Assembly (NCBI GenBank): GCA_900549025.1
Contig: URMZ01000023.1
Coordinates: 1 to 30,814 of the forward strand
Source of the DNA: an uncultured Collinsella sp.
Lineage (GTDB): Bacteria > Actinomycetota > Coriobacteriia > Coriobacteriales > Coriobacteriaceae
Length of the DNA stretch: 30,814 nucleotides
Direction of reading: 5' to 3'
Made by a program: the position numbers and the translations under genes. Below are positions 8,165 to 16,270 of this stretch, piece after piece. The notes below the pieces were generated by a model. It did no database searches, was not told the DNA's origin, and saw only the letters and a list, made by a program, of their open reading frames with translations. Position 1 is the first letter of the stretch; each line of letters opens with the position of its first letter.

Positions 8165-8854
8165 CTAGGCGTCTTTCACCACGTCGGGACTCGTCGCACG
8201 CGATGCGCGATAGGCATCGGCCTCCTTGGAGACGCGTTCGAGCAGCTCGGATGTATCGACGCCCTCGACTTGCGCGACCGTTTCAACCGTCTGCATGGCG
8301 ACCGCCCTCAGGTACGCGCACGCGCTGTCCCCCAGCTGCTCGAGGTCTATCTCCTCGCCGCCCTCCCGGGCAAAGCCGACCGCCATCACAAAGCCCATGA
8401 TGCCCGAGACCAGAAAGCCCACCGCAAAGCTCGAATCTGCCTTGAGCTCTTCTCCGTCGGGGTGGACGATCTCTCTCACGCGGTCGATGATGATCGTATG
8501 GATGCCCTGCACGACCTGCTCGGCGGCACCCGCCCTCATGGTGATGACGATGCGCCGCAGCAGGCAGCGGACGTCGCGCCGGTCGAACGCCGAAAGGTCG
8601 CCCTCGCTCGAAAAATGCCAGAGGGCATCGGTGATAAGCTCGTTATCCTGCAGCAGCTGGGTCATGGCGATGGCGACGAGTTCATCGAAATCGTGAAAAT
8701 AGTAGTAAAACGTTCCGCGATTGCACTGGGCGACGCGGGTCACCTCGCCAACCGACAGCTCGAAGATGCTGTTGTTCTCGATGAGCTCCCAAAACGCCTC
8801 GATGATACGGGTGCGTGCATCGGGCGCATCGGCGTCCTTACGCGGTCTCGCCAT
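8165..8854 (-). CDS. TetR-family transcriptional regulator
   Basis: About 229 residues. The N-terminal TetR helix-turn-helix is clear at residues 10-60: ARTRIIEAFWELI, then SVGEVTRVAQCNRGTFYYYFHDFDELV. The C-terminal ligand domain (about 75-200) is mostly helical and ligand-undetermined. The ATG at 8854 (MARPRKD) is preferred; a GTG at 8863 adds three residues. Either start lies inside the last codons of the upstream activase gene (stop at 8838), so the two are co-transcribed and probably translationally coupled. This coupling, and the perfect palindrome in the activase promoter, make it the likely repressor of its own operon. The inducer could be an acyl-CoA or related metabolite, which is speculation from the neighbour. 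Confidence 0.88.
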   Translation of the reverse strand: MARPRKDADAPDARTRIIEAFWELIENNSIFELSVGEVTRVAQCNRGTFYYYFHDFDELVAIAMTQLLQDNELITDALWHFSSEGDLSAFDRRDVRCLLRRIVITMRAGAAEQVVQGIHTIIIDRVREIVHPDGEELKADSSFAVGFLVSGIMGFVMAVGFAREGGEEIDLEQLGDSACAYLRAVAMQTVETVAQVEGVDTSELLERVSKEADAYRASRATSPDVVKDA

Positions 8855-11800
8855 GCGCCTCACCGCACCCCTGCGCCTTGGCGTTCATGATGAGCATCTG
8901 AAGACGGTTCTCCACGTTGGCGAAGCTCACGTCGGGATCGTAGTCGAGCGGCAGGAACTGCGCCGTGGGATACTGCTCCTTGAGCGCATGGATGAGCCCG
9001 CGCCCCACGACATGGTTGGGCAGACACCCGAACGGCTGCAGGATCACGAAGTTGCGGCAGCCGCGCTTGGCGTGCTCGAGGATCTCCGCCGGAATCAGCA
9101 CGCCCTCGCCCGCATCGAACGTATGGTGCAGGATCTTATCGCTCGCGCGCACGAGCTCGGGCATGCGCGTCGGCGGCTCGTAGAGCGGGCTCGCCGCGCC
9201 CAGGCGGTCGCAACGGTCGTGCGCGAGCTCGAACAGGTTGTCCGCCGTGGCGTACCAGGCCTTTTCGGGCAGCGACAGGTCGACGTGGAACTCGCGCGAC
9301 TGCGCATGCTTGTAGAAATAGGTCTTGCGGATTACGTCGGTCATGCGCGCCTCGATGACCTCGAGCCCGTTGTCCTCGAGGTAGCGCTCGATCTCGTGGT
9401 TGGCGCCGAGATGGAAATTGAGCAGGTACTCGCCCACGATGAGAACGGTCGGATGCGGGTTCGAGCGGTCGTACGGAACGGCGTCCATGATCGCAAGCGC
9501 GCGTTTGAAGCCCGTCGCCTGGCCTCTCAGCCCGGAGCGCTCCATGCCCTCGATAACCTCATCGAGCGCGCGGTCGAACGCAGCGTCCGCCGCGCCCTTC
9601 TCGAGCTCGTAGGGACGGATGCGCCTAAGCATGGCCTCGAGGGCATCGATCATGGGAAGACCGTAGGCGATCTGGATGCTCGGGCCAAGGCCGAGCTTGA
9701 AGCCCGGATGCGCATTGTGGGCATCGACGTCGTCGTTGGTGAGCACCGGGACATAGTCGTATCCCGCGTCGTCGAGCGCGCGGCGCAGCAGGGGCATGTA
9801 GTGCGTCAGGCGGCAGTCGCCGATATACTTGCCAGTCACCACGGCGACGTCGTGCGGGTCGTACTTACCGCTCTCGAGTGCCGCGAGCGCCTCGCCGATC
9901 ACGATTTGCGCGGGGAAGCAGATGTCGTTGTGCACATAGCGTTTGCCCAGGCGGATGGCATCCTCGCGCCCGATATCAAGGGCCTCGGCGCGCACGCCCT
10001 GATTGCGCATCGCCGCGGTCATGAGCCTGCAGAACGCATGGGAGGTGTTGGGGACCAGCGCGATCTTGTCGTGCCGGTCGCGCTTGGTGTACTTGACCTT
10101 ATACGGGTCGTCGAGCGGATGGACCGCGTGCACCCGGGCGCCCTCGGCACGCTCCTCCGCGCGACGACGGTTGACCGACTCGATAAACGAACGCACGCGA
10201 ATGCCCATGGGACCGGCGACGTCGCTCTCATCGAGCTTGATCATCATCGGAACCTTGGAGCCCATCTCGCCCATCATGCGCGCGATCTCGTCGGTGAGAT
10301 ACGCATCGTGGCCGCAGCCGAAGCTGCCCATCTGCACGAGCTCGAGCTCGGGCGTCGATGCGACGATGACCGCGCACGACAGCATGCGCGCATGGTAGTT
10401 GTTCACGATGTCGATGCGGCTGTTGGAAAGATCGACGTTGCAGACCCCCGGCACCGCATCGGGCGTCAGCACGGGGATGCCGCGCTCAGAGAAGAGCTTG
10501 GGCAGCCCGTGGTTGACCAGCGGGTCGTTGTGGTACGGGCGCGAAGCGATCACCACCGCGTAGCCGCCGTCCTCGCGCACGTTCTCGAGCACCTGCCTGC
10601 CGCGCAGCTGCAGCTGGTTCTCAAACGTCTCCTGCGCGCGGTCCGCCTGCTCGGTCGCCTTGGCAACCAGGTCGGCATCGATATCGAAGGTCTCCTTGCA
10701 CCACGCCTTGAGCTGGCGGTTTCGGTCGCCCTCGTCGTACCAGTGGAACAGCGGCGTATCGAACGGAACGCCGAAACGCTCCTCCGGGTTATCGGAATTG
10801 CGCATCACGTAGGGGTATCCCTTTACGACGGCGCACATCCACTCGCTGGTAGAGGCGGTGTTTTCGGTGGGCACCGTCGTGATGATGGGCATGAAGATGC
10901 GGTCGACGCCGGCGTCGACGAGATTGCGGATGTGCCCGTGGACGAGCTTGGCCGGGAAGCACACGGTGTCGGATGTGACGTGCGCCAGACCGCGCTCGTA
11001 CATCGCCTTGGTGCTGCGTCCCGAGACGCGCACCTTAAAGCCGAGCGTGCTGAAGAACGTCGACCAGAACGGCATGGTGTCCCAGAACTCGAGCACACGG
11101 GGAATGCCGATCGTGACATCGCGCCCCCCGCAGACGGGAACCGTGGGGTACGACTCGAACAGCAGCTTCTCGCGGTCGACAAAGAGATTGGGGGCAGCCG
11201 CGGTCCGGTCGCGCCCCGTGCCGGGTGCCTGTGCCTCGCAAGCACCCTGCGGACGCAGCTCCTCCGCCGCGGGAACCTCGCGCACGAGCTCATCCCATGA
11301 GATGGCGCCGCCGCGCGGGCAGCGATTGCCCGTGACGTAAAGCGAGCCGTCGCCAAATGCCACGACCGCGCGCTGGCAGCGGTTGTTGCACCGACGGCAG
11401 GTAACGCCGCCGAACTCGCGATGCTCGAAGCGCTCCACGGCATCGAGCCCGATAAACGACGTGCCGGCGTCGCCCTTGCGGCATTCCTCGCGCGCGAGCA
11501 GGGCGATACCGATAGCGCCCATCAGCCCCGGGTGGGGCGCACGCGTGACGGGTTTGCCCAGATACTGCTCGAATGCGCGCAGCACCGCGTCGTTTCGGAA
11601 CGTGCCGCCCTGGACGACGACTTTGTCGCCCAGACGGTTGAGATTTGAAACGCGAATGACCTTGGTGAACACGTTCTCGATAATCGAACGGCAGAGACCG
11701 GCCATGATGTCGCCCGGGCCCTTACCGCGCCGCTGCTCGGAAACGACGCTGCTGTTCATGAACACCGTGCAGCGGCTGCCGAGAACGGCGGGGGCTTTGG

Positions 11801-13277
11801 ACGAAAATGCCTCGGTCGCGATATCCTCAACGGCTATTCCGAGGTTTTTGGCAAAACCCTCGAGGAACGAGCCGCAGCCCGCAGAGCACGCCTCGTTGAC
11901 GACGATATCGGTCAGCACGCCGTGGTTGAGCCAGATGGCCTTCATATCCTGTCCGCCGATGTCGAGCACGAAGGTCGCATCGGGAACGCATGCGCACGCG
12001 GCGCGGGCGTGCGCGACCGTCTCGACCGTATGGTAGTCGGCGTGGAACGCGCGCGCGAAAAGCTCCTCGCCGTATCCCGTGGTGCCCACGGCATCGATCG
12101 CAAGCGTGACTCCCGCTGTCTCCCAGCGGTTCTTCAAGCTGACAAGACCCTGTTGGGCGACGTCGAGCGGTCTGCCGTTATTAGACGCGTAGAACGAATC
12201 GACAAGCTCACCCGCCTCATCGACCAGGGCGAACTTGGTCGTCGTGCTCCCCGAATCGATACCGAGCGCCACACGCACCGTCTCTCCGGGCGCATACGCA
12301 TCCGGACCCTTTGCCGGCGTCTCTTTGCCATGGCGTGCCGTAAAATCCGCCTGCTCGGCAGGTGTGGCAAAAAAGGGCTGGGCAAGACGTCCCTCCCCGC
12401 TTGCGGGCGCGACCGTCTCGAGCTTATCCAGCCGGACAAAAGCGTCGGGAAGGTCGATCGGTTGGGACGATGCGAACATGTCGGTCAGCGACAGGGCGGC
12501 ACCGCGCGCGACCATGATCTGCGGATCGCGCGGGACGATAACCTGATCGTCCGATAGATTCAGTTGCTCCCGGAACACGCGGACCAGCGTGGGGTTGTAG
12601 GCGAGCGTACCGCCCTCGAAGATTACCGGCGGCTCGATGTCGATACCCTGGGCCAGACCGCCGATCGTTTGGCGGGCGACCGCGTGAAGCGCCGAAAGCG
12701 CCAGGTCGGTGGTAGGAATGCCCTCGTTGAGCAGCGGCTGGATATCGGTCTTTGCGTACACGCCGCAGCGGCCCGAGACCTCGTGGACGGTCGTTCCCCG
12801 GCTTGCGAGCTGCTCGAACTCGCCCGATTCGGTGCCGACCCCCATGAGCTTTGCCATCTCGTCGATAAATGCACCGGTACCGCCTGCGCACGAACCGTTC
12901 ATGCGCATGTCGGCAACCTCGATGTCTCCCTTATCGTTGGTGCGGAAGAAGATCATCTTGGCGTCTTGGCCGCCCAGCTCGATGGCGCAGCGCGTCTGCG
13001 GATAGAACCTGCTGATCGCGAGCGCGTTGGCGACCACCTCCTGAACGTACGAGGCGCCCAGCGCGGTCGCGATATCGCGCGCACCCGAGCCGGTCACCGC
13101 AACGCGCAGCGACTCATGGGGAAAGCGCTCGGCGAGCTCGCCGAGCATGGCGCGCACGCTCGCTGTCTGACACGCCCCATGGCGGCGATATCCCCACCAC
13201 GCCTCGGTCATATCCTCGTGCATCGCGTAGACTTTGGTCGTCGTCGACCCTACGTCCAGTCCTACTAGCAACGCCAT
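8838..13277 (-). CDS. Fused acyl-CoA dehydratase activase / 2-hydroxyacyl-CoA dehydratase-like protein
   Basis: A 1479-residue protein with two complete BadF/BcrAD-type ASKHA activase domains. The first (about 1-270) has GLDVGSTTTKVY, IELGGQDAKMI, and Cys in NGSCAGGTGAF (about 128) and SGRCGVYAK (about 170). The second (about 335-590) has GIDSGSTTTKFA, LDIGGQDMKA, and Cys in NEACSAGCGSF (about 460) and GSRCTVF (about 502). In HgdC-type activases such cysteines hold a 4Fe-4S cluster at the dimer interface, so this chain may carry both halves. A Cys motif (CRRCNNRC, then NRCPRGG, about 626-650) follows, then DUF2229 and HgdB-like regions (about 709-1479). The family is known in anaerobes as a large fused protein of unresolved substrate. 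The ATG at 13277 has GGAG upstream. Cytoplasmic; probably ATP-driven electron transfer to a dehydratase or reductase site. Confidence 0.9.
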   Translation of the reverse strand: MALLVGLDVGSTTTKVYAMHEDMTEAWWGYRRHGACQTASVRAMLGELAERFPHESLRVAVTGSGARDIATALGASYVQEVVANALAISRFYPQTRCAIELGGQDAKMIFFRTNDKGDIEVADMRMNGSCAGGTGAFIDEMAKLMGVGTESGEFEQLASRGTTVHEVSGRCGVYAKTDIQPLLNEGIPTTDLALSALHAVARQTIGGLAQGIDIEPPVIFEGGTLAYNPTLVRVFREQLNLSDDQVIVPRDPQIMVARGAALSLTDMFASSQPIDLPDAFVRLDKLETVAPASGEGRLAQPFFATPAEQADFTARHGKETPAKGPDAYAPGETVRVALGIDSGSTTTKFALVDEAGELVDSFYASNNGRPLDVAQQGLVSLKNRWETAGVTLAIDAVGTTGYGEELFARAFHADYHTVETVAHARAACACVPDATFVLDIGGQDMKAIWLNHGVLTDIVVNEACSAGCGSFLEGFAKNLGIAVEDIATEAFSSKAPAVLGSRCTVFMNSSVVSEQRRGKGPGDIMAGLCRSIIENVFTKVIRVSNLNRLGDKVVVQGGTFRNDAVLRAFEQYLGKPVTRAPHPGLMGAIGIALLAREECRKGDAGTSFIGLDAVERFEHREFGGVTCRRCNNRCQRAVVAFGDGSLYVTGNRCPRGGAISWDELVREVPAAEELRPQGACEAQAPGTGRDRTAAAPNLFVDREKLLFESYPTVPVCGGRDVTIGIPRVLEFWDTMPFWSTFFSTLGFKVRVSGRSTKAMYERGLAHVTSDTVCFPAKLVHGHIRNLVDAGVDRIFMPIITTVPTENTASTSEWMCAVVKGYPYVMRNSDNPEERFGVPFDTPLFHWYDEGDRNRQLKAWCKETFDIDADLVAKATEQADRAQETFENQLQLRGRQVLENVREDGGYAVVIASRPYHNDPLVNHGLPKLFSERGIPVLTPDAVPGVCNVDLSNSRIDIVNNYHARMLSCAVIVASTPELELVQMGSFGCGHDAYLTDEIARMMGEMGSKVPMMIKLDESDVAGPMGIRVRSFIESVNRRRAEERAEGARVHAVHPLDDPYKVKYTKRDRHDKIALVPNTSHAFCRLMTAAMRNQGVRAEALDIGREDAIRLGKRYVHNDICFPAQIVIGEALAALESGKYDPHDVAVVTGKYIGDCRLTHYMPLLRRALDDAGYDYVPVLTNDDVDAHNAHPGFKLGLGPSIQIAYGLPMIDALEAMLRRIRPYELEKGAADAAFDRALDEVIEGMERSGLRGQATGFKRALAIMDAVPYDRSNPHPTVLIVGEYLLNFHLGANHEIERYLEDNGLEVIEARMTDVIRKTYFYKHAQSREFHVDLSLPEKAWYATADNLFELAHDRCDRLGAASPLYEPPTRMPELVRASDKILHHTFDAGEGVLIPAEILEHAKRGCRNFVILQPFGCLPNHVVGRGLIHALKEQYPTAQFLPLDYDPDVSFANVENRLQMLIMNAKAQGCGEAHGETA

Positions 13278-13309
13278 AATGCTCCGTCTCTCGCATTTTT
13301 CCTGCTAGA

Positions 13310-13347
13310 GATATACCACTCTACGTAATACAACAGACTGTTGTATT
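13310..13347 (-). promoter_or_regulatory. Activase-tetR promoter with a 21-bp palindromic operator
   Basis: AATACAACAG (13327-13336) and CTGTTGTATT (13338-13347) are perfect mirror arms around one central A. The site begins 50 nt upstream of the activase ATG. A -10-like TATATC (13315-13310 on the minus strand) lies just downstream, so the palindrome overlaps the expected -35 region. Length and symmetry suit a TetR dimer, and a TetR gene closes the same operon. Confidence 0.7.
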
Positions 13348-13359
13348 TAAACTCCGTAT

Positions 13360-13392
13360 AAAAAGCGGCTGCCGAAACGCTTCAGCAGCCGC
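13360..13392 (-). terminator. Terminator upstream of the activase operon
   Basis: GCGGCTGC (13365-13372) and GCAGCCGC (13385-13392) with a 12-nt loop; on the minus strand TTTTT follows (13364-13360). It would end transcripts arriving from the DUF2798 gene, about 167 nt after that stop, and insulate the activase promoter. The 3' UTR in between (13393-13558) also holds a 9-bp inverted repeat, CGCTTAGGG (13505-13513) and CCCTAAGCG (13548-13556). Confidence 0.8.
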
Positions 13393-13558
13393 CGAATGCA
13401 CCAACAGATTCTTCTGCGCGCTAGCACGTCGGGCAACGGAGCAGCACGGGCCCTCCGGTCATGCGCACCGCTCACGCCCGCGATGTCGCCGAGAGAGCTA
13501 TCCACGCTTAGGGCTCCAACCAAGCAAGTCGCCCGCGCTCAGCAGATCCCTAAGCGAG

Positions 13559-14107
13559 CTACTCGCACTCAGGAGCCATAGCCTGCTCCAAGAGCTCGGC
13601 ATGCTCCTCCTTGAAAACCGTCCCCACAGGGAAGGCGCGACGGAAGACGAAGTGGGAAATCGGACCGGCTACCAAAAGGTTCCACGGCAGCGCCATCACA
13701 AAATTATGCGGGATGTTGATCATCCAGATCGCAGGCACGGAATACAGGTTCGCAAGGATGCCGCCGGGCATGTGCGTCAGACCCTCGCAGGCACCGTACA
13801 GCGACATGATGATGACCATGGGAACGACCATGCAGGAGCTGACGGCGAGCGTCATGGCAAGTGGCGAGCTCTTGCCCGGCGTGACCAAGTACTTAAAGGC
13901 GAAACCCTTGGCGAGCGGGCTGGCGACGAACCAGTCGCAGCACATGGCAAAAATGTAGGCAACGGGGAAGCCGAGCCACGCAGCGGCAACGACCTCGCCG
14001 TTGATGGCCCCGTGCTGCAGGGCAACGTTGTAGATGCTCATCCAGAGCACCATGCAAAAGCACATGATAAAGGTGAACAGCAGGCTCTCTCGTTTGTTGA
14101 TAGGCAT
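13559..14107 (-). CDS. DUF2798 integral membrane protein
   Basis: 182 residues with four predicted membrane segments forming two DUF2798 repeats: LLFTFIMCFCMVLWMSIYNV near residue 9, and MTLAVSSCMVVPMVIIMSLYG near residue 85, each followed by a second helix. The family has no established function; members occur widely in bacteria as small inner-membrane proteins. The ATG at 14107 (MPINKRE) is chosen since it starts the family N terminus and has GAGAGGAA upstream with long spacing; the longer reading would begin inside the leader hairpin. It is monocistronic, bounded by terminators at both ends. The tail HAELLEQAMAPECE is acidic and cytoplasmic. Confidence 0.78.
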   Translation of the reverse strand: MPINKRESLLFTFIMCFCMVLWMSIYNVALQHGAINGEVVAAAWLGFPVAYIFAMCCDWFVASPLAKGFAFKYLVTPGKSSPLAMTLAVSSCMVVPMVIIMSLYGACEGLTHMPGGILANLYSVPAIWMINIPHNFVMALPWNLLVAGPISHFVFRRAFPVGTVFKEEHAELLEQAMAPECE

Positions 14108-14151
14108 AAAGGGCAGATTCCTCTCTGTGTTGTACCGCGGCGCCACGCAAC

Positions 14152-14201
14152 AAAAACGGGCGGGCAAGATGGAGCTGTTGGAACTTCATCTCGCCCGCCC
14201 G
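14152..14201 (-). terminator. Strong terminator-like hairpin in the DUF2798 leader
   Basis: CGGGCGGGC (14157-14165) pairs with GCCCGCCCG (14193-14201), extended by five pairs after one mismatch. On the minus strand TTTTT follows (14156-14152), 44 nt before the DUF2798 start. It either ends the thrE transcript, whose stop is 220 nt upstream, or attenuates the DUF2798 transcript. Confidence 0.8.
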
Positions 14202-14238
14202 TGGTACGCGTGTCTGCGACTACTTATGTGGTGGAACC

Positions 14239-14268
14239 AGCCTAGCACGAAACGCATGCGCTTCGTAA
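14239..14268 (-). promoter_or_regulatory. Possible promoter of the DUF2798 gene
   Basis: On the minus strand, TTACGA (14268-14263), an 18-nt spacer and TAGGCT (14244-14239). If used, transcription would start before the leader hairpin, making that hairpin an attenuator. The hexamers are weak. Confidence 0.3.
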
Positions 14269-14317
14269 GCGTTGAGTTTATGAAGATGCAGGGCACCGAT
14301 AATCCCCCGACCCCATA

Positions 14318-14384
14318 AGTTGCGGTGGAATACGGACTGTTTTGACCCTTTAAGCAGCAATTCAGTCCCTATTTCACCGCAACT
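14318..14384. repeat. MITE-like inverted repeat, 22-bp arms
   Basis: The left arm (14318-14339) begins AGTTGCGGTGGAATA and the right arm (14363-14384) ends TTTCACCGCAACT. The 22-nt arms match with two mismatches around a 23-nt centre. There is no coding capacity, and T-runs are not placed for a terminator. Size and symmetry suggest a small mobile or REP-like element. Confidence 0.6.
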
Positions 14385-14387
14385 CAT

Positions 14388-14420
14388 TTGGTGCAAAGTA
14401 ACCTGTCCCCCTTGTACCAA
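14388..14420 (-). repeat. Stop-abutting hairpin with AACCTGTCCC loop, after thrE
   Basis: TTGGTGCAA (14388-14396) pairs with TTGTACCAA (14412-14420) with one G-U wobble. The loop contains TAACCTGTCCCC. The hairpin begins at the base next to the thrE stop codon. A second member with different arms but the same loop follows rph. Confidence 0.55.
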
Positions 14421-15989
14421 TTAGCTGGTGTGGCGCCAGCGAGGGTCGGTGAGCGTACGCGCCACGCCCAAGCCAACGGGCAGAAACGCCACGATGAGCA
14501 CTGCGCGCACAAACCAGCCGAGCATGTTGACCGTGTCGAAGGTGCACATGTAATACATAGAGCGATAGAGATACAGACCGGGCACCATAATGACAATCGA
14601 AGGCACCGTGAGGGCGATGCGCGGGTAGGTGAGCTTGACTTCGGCCAAGCTTGCCAGCAGACCCGATACCAGCGCGCCGATAAACGCTGCTGCCTCGGGA
14701 GGCATTCCCGTGCTGAGGCCCAGGAAGGGAATCATCGTCGGCGCATCGACAAGGGTCAGACGCAGGGTATTGGACACGGCGCCGATCAACCCAGCTGCCG
14801 CGGCCATCTTTACCGGGCTGTTGAACATCACCGAGAAGCCGAATACGCCAACGAAGCTCATCACCACGCGCAGGAGCGTAAGGGCAAGCGGCGAAAGGCC
14901 CAGTGGGGCAAAGTCGTCCGGCGCCAGGCCAACACACTCGGCAACCATCCAACCTACGAGCGTCGCCATCACAATAATCGATACGGCATATGAAAGGCGC
15001 TCGATACCGCTTCGCATGTCGAGCTTGGCGATGTCGAGGCCCGCCGTAATGAGCGGAAAGCCGGGAATCACAAAGAGCATGGCGCCGATATAGCCTTCTT
15101 GGTGCGACATTGCCCCCGGTATGACCTGGCCAAGGCCGAGCAATGCCAGCAGATACGAAACGCAAGCGAGCGCAACGCCGGTCGTCAGCGCGCTGAACTG
15201 ACCAAGGCCTTGCTTGAGAATATGGGAGCGGGCAAAGTTGCCGACACCCGCGCCCACGAACGCGCATGCCATCTCAATAGGACCGCCACCAAGTAAAAAG
15301 ACAAAGGCGCCACAGGCGCAGGCCGCCGCAAGGCCCTGTTGCCAAGGCGCGTAATCAGGTTTTGAACTCTCAACGGTCTTGAGCATCTCGTGGTATTCGT
15401 GCACGGTAAACCGGCGCCCATACGTCTCGATTTCCTTTAAGAAGCTCTCCATCATCCAAATGCGATGGGTATTGACTCCCGTTGTGGGCAGGCTGACAAC
15501 CTCGTTAAAGCAGTGGCCATCTTCGATGCAGGTGCACTCAAACGACAGAAGACTTAAGTCAACGTGGATGGTGACACCGAGTACGGCGGCAACACGATTC
15601 ATGGTATCGCGCACGCGCCAGGCACCCGTTCCGCTTGCCAGCATAAGCATGCCGGTGCGGCAGATGATGGATGATTTATCGGTGAGCGGCGCATCGACGG
15701 CAAGCTCATCGCCTGCCGTCACGATCTGGTGCCAGTCAGTTTTCATATGGAGCGCGCCGGCACGAACGCCGTGGTGCATGGGGGCTCTCGAAAGCAGCGA
15801 GTCAAGGCGCGAAGGCTGTGGGGGCTCCGTCGATTCGTCCTCAACCTCATCAGTCTCTTCATCGACCAGATCAAAGGAATCAAGCGGCGCTGGCTCGCGA
15901 CGGTCGATCAGCTCCTCGTCCTCATCATCAAAGTAATTGAACTGATCGAGCATGTCCTCTTCGATTGAACGCTCGCTCGCGTCGTCCAT
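14421..15989 (-). CDS. thrE: Threonine/serine exporter, ThrE family fusion
   Basis: A 522-residue membrane protein. Residues 1-65 are a strongly acidic, probably disordered cytoplasmic tail (DDEDEELIDRREP). Residues about 85-330 are the ThrE/DUF1212 domain, with a soluble part holding SGTGAWRVRDTMNRVA and then several helices (AAACACGAFVFLLGGGPIEM, and a second group with FVIPGFPLITAGLDI). Residues about 345-510 are the ThrE_2/DUF3815 domain. Having both on one chain matches actinobacterial ThrE, which exports L-threonine and L-serine using the proton gradient; in many Firmicutes they are two genes. The ATG at 15989 has GGAAGGGA upstream. Apparently monocistronic. Confidence 0.88.
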   Translation of the reverse strand: MDDASERSIEEDMLDQFNYFDDEDEELIDRREPAPLDSFDLVDEETDEVEDESTEPPQPSRLDSLLSRAPMHHGVRAGALHMKTDWHQIVTAGDELAVDAPLTDKSSIICRTGMLMLASGTGAWRVRDTMNRVAAVLGVTIHVDLSLLSFECTCIEDGHCFNEVVSLPTTGVNTHRIWMMESFLKEIETYGRRFTVHEYHEMLKTVESSKPDYAPWQQGLAAACACGAFVFLLGGGPIEMACAFVGAGVGNFARSHILKQGLGQFSALTTGVALACVSYLLALLGLGQVIPGAMSHQEGYIGAMLFVIPGFPLITAGLDIAKLDMRSGIERLSYAVSIIVMATLVGWMVAECVGLAPDDFAPLGLSPLALTLLRVVMSFVGVFGFSVMFNSPVKMAAAAGLIGAVSNTLRLTLVDAPTMIPFLGLSTGMPPEAAAFIGALVSGLLASLAEVKLTYPRIALTVPSIVIMVPGLYLYRSMYYMCTFDTVNMLGWFVRAVLIVAFLPVGLGVARTLTDPRWRHTS

Positions 15990-16085
15990 ATAGACGCTCC
16001 CTTCCTACCGACTAACCCCCATCCTAAGCAGCAACGGCTAAAGGAAACATAAAAGAGACGGCTGTCATGCATGGAAGGCGCAAAC

Positions 16086-16143
16086 CCCCAATGCGTCGGT
16101 AGATCCCCAACGACTAGTCGTTTAAGAACGTCCCCAATGACTA
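16086..16143. repeat. CCCCAAYG direct repeats with a 14-bp palindrome
   Basis: CCCCAATG occurs at 16086, CCCCAACGACTA at 16105-16116 and CCCCAATGACTA at 16132-16143. The middle copy runs into the perfect palindrome AACGACTAGTCGTT (16109-16122). The cluster is about 100 nt upstream of thrE and could be a regulatory array or a dispersed repeat. Confidence 0.5.
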
Positions 16144-16228
16144 CATCGATGTTCTAAGTGTCAACCAAGTCAACACCGCAGATAGAGGACGGACAGCGAG
16201 TGACGTCCAGGGCGAACAAGTTGGCATG

Positions 16229-16270
16229 AAAAAGGCAGGGCATAGACCTTCTGGTCATGCCTTGCCTTTT
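16229..16270 (-). terminator. Terminator downstream of lysS
   Basis: An AAAGGCA-G-GGCAT stem followed by AGACC pairs with GGTC, ATGCC-T-TGCCTTT, giving a long stem with a TTCT loop. T-runs flank both sides, so it works in either direction; the minus orientation (TTTTTCAT) ends the greA-lysS transcript after it passes the two repeat hairpins. Confidence 0.82.

Larger units (their letters stand above)
14108..14420. other. Intergenic region between DUF2798 gene and thrE
   Basis: 313 nt without a credible gene. From the thrE side it holds a stop-abutting hairpin (14388-14420), a 67-bp MITE-like inverted repeat (14318-14384), a possible promoter (14239-14268) and a strong terminator hairpin (14152-14201). 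No known riboswitch aptamer was recognised. Confidence 0.7.

Noticed and set aside
8721..11300. A long plus-strand open frame (859 codons) opposite the activase gene, and similar ones opposite pepD, clpC, lysS and asnB
   Set aside because: Their translations are low-complexity, show no family motifs, and sit exactly opposite well-recognised genes; high-GC codon bias creates them.
13396..13581. A 61-codon plus-strand frame in the 3' UTR region after the DUF2798 gene
   Set aside because: No ribosome site, no homology recognised, and it overlaps the end of an accepted gene on the other strand.
14202..14420. A known riboswitch aptamer ahead of the DUF2798 gene
   Set aside because: No TPP, cobalamin, SAM, purine or glycine signature could be recognised; the space is filled by repeats.
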